Part shown: positions 57,056 to 64,000 of the stretch, piece after piece | Layout: each line of letters opens with the position of its first letter | Position numbering within the stretch: position 1 is the first letter of the stretch | The notes under the pieces: model-generated | What the model was told of the DNA's origin: nothing | The model's database searches: none | What the model saw: only the letters and a program-made list of their open reading frames with translations | Assembly (NCBI GenBank): GCA_963971575.1 | Contig: OZ020618.1 | Coordinates: forward strand, 2,482,501 to 2,546,500 | DNA from: Liopterus haemorrhoidalis | Lineage: Eukaryota; Arthropoda; Insecta; Coleoptera; Dytiscidae | Direction of reading: 5' to 3' | Length of the DNA: 64,000 nucleotides | Made by a program: the position numbers and the translations under genes

Positions 57056-57306
57056 TTAGTTATCACTGGACGTACGGTATAAACGGTATTTGGTCAATAC
57101 CATAGGCATGTCTAAGATGATAGTAGAGCACGTGGAGAGCAGCATTATGTCGAGACACGTAGATCGACGCTGCAAGAGATGGAAAATCAGAGAGAATGTG
57201 CATAATTGTTTCAGGATGGTGGTGACACAACCTAGTGTGTGGACTCCGTTATTTGGAATATGCGGACCCTGTACGCCAAAGAAGAATAAATTATTATTAT
57301 TATTAT
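57056..57306 (+). repeat. Retroelement 3' remnant with (TTA)n tail
   Basis: GC-richer stretch ending gcggaccctgtacgccaaag and then (TTA)n at 57283-57306; looks like a LINE 3' end of unknown clade. Confidence 0.45.
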
Positions 57307-57399
57307 TGAGCAAACTAGACACAGATAGTATAAAGTCAATAAGGAAGTCGATATCCAATAGTGGATGACAAAACATGGATGAAGATAATGATGATAAAT

Positions 57400-57640
57400 A
57401 GGCTGACCAGATTTTTTTTACAGAAAAAGAGTATACTAAAAAAAGGTTACACTCCAAAAATTCAAATAATGAGCAAAAAAAAGGTCCTCACTTCTAAAAT
57501 AGAAGTGATACAAAAAAGTGACCACCAAAAAAGAGTATATTCAGTTTTTTTTTTTTTATAAAATGTAAGAGTATAGAAAATATTACTCAAAAAAGAGTAT
57601 AGAGTATTATACTCTTATAAAAAAGAGTACGTCTGGTCAC
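57400..57640. repeat. AAAAAAGAGTAT / GGTCCTCAC minisatellite patch
   Basis: Contains one and a half units of the GAGCAAAAAAAAGGTCCTCA minisatellite plus several aaaaaagagtat words. Confidence 0.7.
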
Positions 57641-58249
57641 CCTAATGATAAATATATAAAATCACTATTTTAAAATGAATTTTAACAATTGTTAATTTTT
57701 TTTTTTTGTGAACTTTCTGAAAGTAAAATACATTTTTATTGATATCTCTTTTAATTTTATTGAATTCTTATTTTGGAATATTTGAGGGGTTTTTGCATGT
57801 GTACATCAGCCCACAGGCGCATTCCAACGGGATTGTGGCACCAATCAGTCGAGTCTCTGATCACTAGGTATTGCAATGCAGATGCCAAGACGGAGGTAAT
57901 GAGGTCACCGGCCATGTTTATTGTTCTAGGTCGCAAACAGTCACACTCGAATTCGAATCGTGACTCTTTACTTTATAGAATTAATAAAGAACATATTAGG
58001 ACATTAAATATATGTCACTGTTTAGTCCTAAATATAGGAATCAATCAATTAGCGCGAGATCCGAGTTAAGAAAATAAAGAAAATTTAAAAAAAAAAAAAC
58101 TAAATGAAGAAAATGCAAAGAAATAGAGAATGGGTGAGAAGGGACATTTTTTCACTATAAATATGTATTTTGTATACCATTACATATTAATTTTTATTTA
58201 TAAAATTTTCTGTTTTACATAGTATTATAAACATATTCCATTATATTGT
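57641..58249. other. Intergenic, nothing recognised
   Basis: No gene or bounded repeat. Confidence 0.4.
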
Positions 58250-58880
58250 AAAAAAATCCGCTGTGGCCACCACAGGACCGACCGCCATCATAAAGTACTT
58301 GTATAAAATACATTCTAGCAGCAGAGTAGAAATAGCTTGGCCTAATATTTTCTAACAGAGATATTATTTATCATGACCATGGAAACGTTACAATAAGTAT
58401 AAAAAAAATTCTAAAAATGTTTCAAAATTTTTTCGTTTTATTAAAAAATGTCTCAAATAAAAGTTGTTATTTGTTGCTTTTATAGCAACTTTTGTTCGAT
58501 AAATTTTTTCGAAATATTTTTCTGTTGTGAAATATTAACAAAAATCTTAAAATCGACACGAGTAAACTCCATTTTTAGTCAACCGATTTTTACCAGAAGT
58601 TGATCAACTCGTGCCATTGATGGCAGAAGCTTAAATATTCAGTTTCATAAAAATCCTTTTAGCTGAATTTGCTCTGCACGTGTACACAGACAGACCGACG
58701 GACGGACGGACGGACGGACGGACAGACGGATGGACAGACGGACGGACAAACAGACCGACAGACATCACGCTAAAAATAGTCAAAACGTTATGTAGGGACC
58801 TCAATTCGTGGAGATCCATCGAAATCTCGAAATGTCAAAATCGGTATGATCACAATACTTCCCTTATATGTATATGTTGG
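58250..58880 (-). mobile_element. Helentron-like repeat family B, inverted copy
   Basis: Read on the minus strand it starts acatataagggaagtattgt and gatcataccgattttgacat, then (GTCC/GTCT)n at 58687-58760, then internal parts shared with 26440-26730 and 23405. Confidence 0.7.
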
Positions 58881-59464
58881 CGGTCGGTAAAAAGGACAAT
58901 TTTCTTGTGTCTGGTTTTGTGGCTCAGGAGTTTTTGATTTTTTGTCTGTAGAAGTAGTCTGTAAAAGGTTTAAAAAAGTATAATGTAAACAGGCTTTAAT
59001 TCATTCGAAAAGAAAAACATCACGGTTCGTATCTAGAGGTCAAAATAGGATATGAAAATAGTTTGTATCTCGATATCTTCATATATCGAGAGATTTGTAA
59101 GTCGAGGTAATCACTGCATTAACAAATTTATTAAGCCATAATCCATAATTAGTATTCGGTTATAATGCCATCTAAATCAAAAGAATATATTTAAAATAAG
59201 ATTGCGAACATCTAAACTTTCCTCTTCGGTACGCCAGTACATATTCTAAAAAAGGGCGCAATTTGGCGGGTATGCCCCGGCCGCCAAAAGATCTAGCGCC
59301 GGCTTTACTTCTCAATAGACATCCAGAATTCTGTTGACTTCTTACACTTAATAAATACCTACAAAACCCTGAAAGGTGTGACAATTTACAATTCACATAA
59401 TTTTCTAGTTTAATGCGTAATCAATAAATGGCATTAAATCAGGAAGATCTTATACGAGACCTAT
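58881..59464. other. Intergenic with family A end fragment
   Basis: 59350-59400 has tacctacaaaaccctgaaag and tgacaatttacaattcacat (family A end). Otherwise nothing recognised. Confidence 0.45.
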
Positions 59465-60684
59465 CTAAAGGCTATAGCGGGATAAGATAGTGAAAACTGC
59501 ACCGCTCCAGAATTCCATTTTTATTTGACCATTCGAAAGTAATTGGTCGAAAACCCCCTCAAAAAAATTTTCAGCCCCCGAAACCCACTAGGGTGTTCTC
59601 TATGCGAAAAACAACGTTTTTTCGACTTTTATTTTTCCTGGGCGCTTCTTTCATCCAAAAAATCTGAAAAAATTCACAGACGTGTGTTTCAGCACTACAA
59701 ATAACCAGATTTTTAACCAGATTTTTTCGACTGAAACTAAGCTCAGGAAAAATCTTTGAAATTTTCAACGATTTTTTAGGTTATGTAAATAATGTTTGGC
59801 CAACTTTTAAGTACATACATTTTGTGTATTTTTTCCCCCTCTTTCGAATGGCGGTGTTAGAATTGTCAGTTTCACGCCGGAACAAGCTCAAAAATCGAAA
59901 AAACTGTTTTTTTTTTACTTTTTTCCAATTTTTTTCGCACATAACCTCAAAAAAACAATGGAGAAATGATTTTCACACTTTTTTTTGGTACTGTCAAGTT
60001 CCAAAATTCAAAAACCATGAAAAATCATTTTGCCGTTGATTTTTGAGGTTATGTGCTAAAAAAATGGGAAAAATGTTGGAAAAAAACGTTTTTATCGTAA
60101 TTATGCGTACACTGTGATTCAAAAATGGTGGTTTTTGAATTTTTGAACTTGACAGTACCAAAAAAAAGTGTGAAAAATCATTTCTCCATTGTTTTTTTGA
60201 GGTTATGTGCGAAAAAAATGGGAAAAAAGTTTAAAAAAAAACAGTTTTTTCGATTTTTGAGCTTGTTCCGGCGTGAAACTGACAATTCTAACACCGCCAT
60301 TCGAAAGAGGGAAAAAAAATACACAAAATGTATGTACTTAAAAGTTGGCCAAACATTATTTACATAACCTAAAAAATCGTTGAAAATTTCAAAGATTTTT
60401 CCTGAGCTTAGTTTCAGTCGAAAAAATCTGAAAAAAATTCATGGTTATTTGTAGTGCTGAAACACACGTCTGTGATTTTTTTCAGATTTTTTGGATGAAA
60501 GAAGCGCCCAGGAAAAATAAAAGTCGAAAAAACGTTGTTTTTCGCATAGAGAACACCCTAGTGGGTTTCGGGAGCTGAAAATTTTTTTGAGGGGGTTTTC
60601 GACCAAGTACTTTCGAATGGTCAAATAAAAATGGAATTCTGTAGCGGTGCAGTTTTCACTATCTTATCCCGCTATAGCCTTTAG
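59465..60684. mobile_element. 1.2-kb near-perfect palindrome (foldback-type element)
   Basis: Two arms of about 560 bp each, starting CTAAAGGCTATAGCGGGATA at both outer ends, are nearly perfect reverse complements around a spacer of roughly 100 bp near 60075. No protein domain in any frame. The arms are rich in A- and T-runs. No clear target duplication beyond TA/TAA-like flanks. Confidence 0.9.
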
Positions 60685-61264
60685 TTATATAACTTAAAAA
60701 ATAGCCATAAACTGAGTTTTTTTTATAAGGGTATACCTTCTAATGCTGTTCAATACCTAATATTTTTATAAGTATCTATAAAATTGTTTGGTTGCTAATT
60801 GAAATTAGCATAGATGTGTTAGGTAACGCTGCGGCGTTGTCCGAAGGTCCGCTTCTTCGCTTGGTCATTGTCGGGCATCGACCCTCAGTTGCACAACCTG
60901 CTGGCTAGCCCCGGGCGAACAGGAACCGAATTTACCTACCTACAACAGGCCAAAAAACTCGGGCAGGGTCACAACGCCTTTTTTCCTTTTGCAACATATT
61001 TTAAACATATTTTGGAACAATTTACTATAATTATAGGCTATTAAATCTATTATAAATGGGTAATTAACTTCAGTTAAATGGTTATTATTTTCTCAAGAAT
61101 TTAATATCACTTATGGATGGTTGTTTAAAAACGAGTTAAATATTTTAACACGAGTTATCCCTAACTTTAGTTAAAATTATATGTTTTTGTATGTTGATTT
61201 AACTTGAGTTTATGAATTAAACCATTTAACTCGTTTTTTAGCAAAAAGCTTTCCAGGGTTTTTG
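60685..61264. other. Intergenic; GC-richer patch 60830-60980
   Basis: 60830-60980 is GC-rich (ctgcggcgttgtccgaaggt, tagccccgggcgaacaggaa) and may be a retroelement scrap. No domain recognised. Confidence 0.35.
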
Positions 61265-61442
61265 TAGGTATTTAATGAGTGGAAGAAGCAGACCAGTTAC
61301 AATGTTTTTGGCGCCCTTGGCAAACACTTAAAATAGCGCCCTTTTTTTATCTTTTTTCATTTTATTTAAGGAAGGCATCATTTTTATTAGCGTTTTGTAG
61401 GTATGACCAAAAAACCCTTATACCGTCATTTTGTCCTCTGTA

Positions 61443-61483
<41 letters not shown>

Positions 61484-61805
61484 GTCTGTCTGTCTGTTAG
61501 GTAAAAATTGTAGCCAAACGGTTAAACCTTGAGTTGAACCCACGAGTTGAAATTATGCATGCTTATACAACTCTTTGACCCGCACATAGGAAAAATACTA
61601 CAACATCTAAAACACATATCCCCCTAAAAATATAAACAAATATGTGCTCATCGAAAAAAATATATTTTTTAAATTCTGAGTAGGGTATCAAATGAAAGCT
61701 CTTAGTACGTGGATTAACGATCAAAATTTTATTTTTGCAAAATAAATTATTTGTAAGTGATTTTTGCCAAAATTGTACAAAAAAAAATTGCTCGACCATG
61801 TAAAA
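61265..61805 (+). repeat. GTCTG repeat family A, long copy
   Basis: agcgttttgtaggtatgacc, aaaaaacccttataccgtca, then about 14 (GTCT) units (61440-61497) and atgcttatacaactctttga, matching 14596. Confidence 0.78.
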
Positions 61806-61820
61806 TTATGTAACACACTA

Positions 61821-62115
61821 AACCAGCACACTTTGATAGTGTGATGGTTAGCGTTTTCGCATTCTAATTTGAAAAGGAAGGTTCGAGTCCGAGAAATTTT
61901 TTTTTTGCATTTTTATTTTGTTTAAATTATTTTTTCAAAATTCTAGTTATATTTTGACAAATGTTGCATTTAATTTTAAAAAGCGTAAATTTAATAACCA
62001 GTAGGAATTGTTGAAATTGAATACACGAAATCAGAGGGGCGGAGATATAACTTAGGAAGCCATAGCTGCAATTTTCAAAATCTTAATGAACCTTGATATA
62101 TAAAAAAAAAAAAAA
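61821..62115 (+). mobile_element. tRNA-derived SINE, family 2, copy 2
   Basis: A box TAGTGTGATGG and B box GGTTCGAGTCC (61880-61890), body shared with 56040-56374, 3' end tgaaccttgatatat followed by an A-run. Target duplication not clear. Confidence 0.85.
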
Positions 62116-62495
62116 TACAAAAAATAAAATTTGTTTTGGCATCCCAAATAATCATCATTCTCTTAAAGGCCAAATAAATGTATTTAAAAAAAAAAATAAA
62201 TACGAAATCCTGAAAGATGGGAAAATTCTCACTGCACATACATCTTTTAAGATTACCTGTTGCTACCCATTTAAAAACTCTTCAAATAGAGTTAATCATA
62301 AATTTTCCAATAAAGATAAAAAGCAATATTTCACTTTTTTTATAAACCAGTGATATTAAAGAATAATAAATTTTATTCTGATGATCTAGATATCTATCGA
62401 TAATTTTTTTATCTTCAATCTAAAAATTAGATGAAGTTTGAACAATAATGGATTAATATCAAGTGGTAGTACTTGAAAAAACTGATAATGAGATG
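62116..62495. other. Upstream of the allergen-repeat gene
   Basis: AT-rich; no gene seen. Confidence 0.4.
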
Positions 62496-62530
62496 TATAA
62501 AAGGAGAAAATGCAGTATCGCAATTCAGTT
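62496..62530 (+). promoter_or_regulatory. Core promoter of the allergen-repeat gene
   Basis: TATAAAAGG at 62496-62504 and TCAGTT at 62525-62530, 31 bp from the first T of the TATA box to the initiator A. Confidence 0.85.
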
Positions 62531-62565
62531 CTTGTTGAGCAAAAACTGAGCAAAGAACCCAAAAG
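62527..62565 (+). other. Non-coding exon 1 of the allergen-repeat gene
   Basis: From the initiator to the donor AAAAG|gtaaga. The 361-nt intron ends at tttcag, immediately before the ATG. The intron contains a 55-bp segment related to 3472-3528. Confidence 0.75.
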
Positions 62566-62926
62566 GTAAGAAAACAATTTTTATAAATTTGCATACTTGT
62601 GTTTATAGAAATTATAGGACCGGTCGAAACGTCACCCTGACTACGTGGCTTTCGAATCTATGGCCGGAGGTGTAGAGGCAGAGAATTTACTTTCTCTGCT
62701 AGCTCTAGAGTATTAGTTTCTTTTTGATTCTCTACTCTTTTACTTCACGTAGTAGTAGTAAGTTAAAATTTTCGGCACACAGCAACAAAGGCTATCTGTG
62801 CCTAACGCAGCCCATCTAAATTTCTTTTACTTCAAACAGGTGTGGAGAATCTATTATTTTTTTTTTATTAAAATTTACTTTGGAGAAAACATGTAAGCAG
62901 TATTTTATTTTTATTTTTTCTTTCAG

Positions 62927-64000
62927 ATGAAGTTGATCTTCCTTTTCTTTGCCGTAATCGGCATTACCTTCGCCGCTCCAACATCCAGAAGTCTAAAAGA
63001 CGACGTTGATGACTTCTTAGCCCTGATCCCAGTTGAACAAATCAAAGCCATCTACCAAGACTACAAGGATGACCCAGATATAGTCAAAGTTGTCACTTAT
63101 CTCAAGAGTAAAGACTTTACAGCCGTTCTAGACATTATTGTCAATGTTGATGAAGTCAAAGACATCGTCAACTGGATTGAGGCACACAATGTTAAAATCA
63201 TCGAGTTGATAAACAAAGTTTCTGATCTTCTTGGTCAACCCCATTGGCCAGGAACTCGTGTACATCATCGTCAGTCTCGCACATGGAGAGACTTCATCGA
63301 TGCTGTCAAAGCTGTTCTTCCAATTGACGATATCATCAACCTCGCCGTTGATAAACTGGCCAACAGCCCTGAATTTGGTGAAATGTACGAAAAGATCGCT
63401 AGTGTAGACTACCAGAAACTTCATGACAATGCTTTGAAACATCCAGAAATTGTCGATTTGATTACCAGATTGGAAAATATGGGAGTCGATGTCAAGAAAA
63501 TCTGGGAAACCGTCAAGGGTATCTTTGGATGGACTTACTTCACCAACAGACGTGCCAGCAGGAGCTTGAATGATGATTTGAACGATTTCCTCGCACTGAT
63601 ACCAGTCGACAAAATCAAGGCCATCTACGAACAATACAAGAACGACCCAGATATGGTTAAGATTGTCGCCTACTTGAAGAGCAAAGACTTTGCTGCTGTT
63701 ATGCACATCGTTGCCAATGTACCAGAAATCCAAGATCTCGTCAACTGGATCCAAGACCATGGTGTACAGGTAAAAGAATTCTTGAACAAAATTGCTGATA
63801 TCCTTGGTCTCCCACACTGGCCAAACACCTACCACATCCAAGCTTACCCACGCCAATCCCGCACCTGGAGAGACTTCATCGATGCTGTCAAGGCTGTTCT
63901 CCCAATCGATGATATCATCAACCTCGCCGTTGATAAACTTGCCAACAGCCCCGACTTTGGTGCACTGTATGAAAAAATCGCCAGCGTAGATTACCAGAAA
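62927..64000 (+). CDS. Insect-allergen-repeat (G12/Bla g 1-like) secreted protein, 3' partial
   Basis: Open frame to the window end, 358 codons seen. The ATG is the first codon of exon 2. Signal peptide MKLIFLFFAVIGITFAAP. Then come alpha-helical insect-allergen-repeat units: SLKDDVDDFLALIPVEQIKA, YLKSKDFTAVLDIIVNV, NWIEAHNVKIIELI, then SRTWRDFIDAVKAVLPIDDI and NLAVDKLANSPEFG. A second unit starts near residue 210 (SLNDDLNDFLALIPVDKIKA), so the protein is a tandem duplication of about 205 residues. The family is secreted in the insect midgut (microvillar or peritrophic) and its members may bind lipids; Bla g 1, ANG12 and nitrile-specifier proteins belong to it. Codon use is GC-richer than the surroundings. 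It is expected to continue beyond the window with more repeats. Confidence 0.93.
   Translation, partial: MKLIFLFFAVIGITFAAPTSRSLKDDVDDFLALIPVEQIKAIYQDYKDDPDIVKVVTYLKSKDFTAVLDIIVNVDEVKDIVNWIEAHNVKIIELINKVSDLLGQPHWPGTRVHHRQSRTWRDFIDAVKAVLPIDDIINLAVDKLANSPEFGEMYEKIASVDYQKLHDNALKHPEIVDLITRLENMGVDVKKIWETVKGIFGWTYFTNRRASRSLNDDLNDFLALIPVDKIKAIYEQYKNDPDMVKIVAYLKSKDFAAVMHIVANVPEIQDLVNWIQDHGVQVKEFLNKIADILGLPHWPNTYHIQAYPRQSRTWRDFIDAVKAVLPIDDIINLAVDKLANSPDFGALYEKIASVDYQK

Noticed and set aside
59824..60367. Two small proteins with Lys/Phe-rich sequence
   Set aside because: They are the two arms of the palindrome read in opposite directions; no domain or start context.
63128..63856. A 242-residue open frame on the minus strand
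   Set aside because: It is the shadow of the allergen-repeat coding sequence on the plus strand, which has signal peptide, promoter and family motifs.

Overview
This window is from an AT-rich, transposon-dense insect genome, most likely a beetle or another insect with large introns (a guess from gene content; no marker fixes the order). The evidence is RR-2 cuticular protein genes, arthropod TATA + TCAGT core promoters, an insect-allergen-repeat (G12/Bla g 1-like) gene, and many mariner, Tc1, hAT, piggyBac and PIF/Harbinger elements, Helitron-like elements, LINEs and tRNA-derived SINEs.

Host genes. (1) Four RR-2 cuticular protein genes lie in tandem on the + strand: A 105-575 (5' end outside the window), B 7590-9063, C 12323-14366 and D 17863-18710. 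B-D start with a 15-nt first coding exon encoding only five residues, 60-70 bp downstream of a TATA box and TCAGT initiator. (2) A SEC14/spectrin-repeat gene, orthologous to vertebrate SESTD1, runs on the - strand from its start codon at 48792 through nine coding exons to at least 3717. All exon junctions keep phase. Its 27.5-kb intron (3943-31461) contains cuticle genes B, C and D on the opposite strand. (3) At the right edge, + strand, 62927 to the end, is an open gene for a secreted insect-allergen-repeat protein with its own promoter and a non-coding first exon.

The rest is mostly mobile and repetitive DNA. Well-delimited insertions with target duplications include mariner (4962, 24619, 38572), Tc1 (36219), hAT (33750, 50539), piggyBac-type (10076, 10993), PIF/Harbinger (49561), a tRNA-type SINE in an intron of gene C (13462) and a 5'-truncated LINE (40396). 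Less ordinary structures are a nearly perfect 1.2-kb palindrome (59465-60684), a 52-bp perfect palindrome (26103-26154), a roughly 39-bp minisatellite unit seeded at several loci, a 177-bp satellite inside a Helitron-like element (44690-45220), and two inverted arms of about 240 bp lying 3 kb apart (51.4 and 54.5 kb). No bacterial-type systems, rRNA, canonical tRNA gene or CRISPR array was seen.
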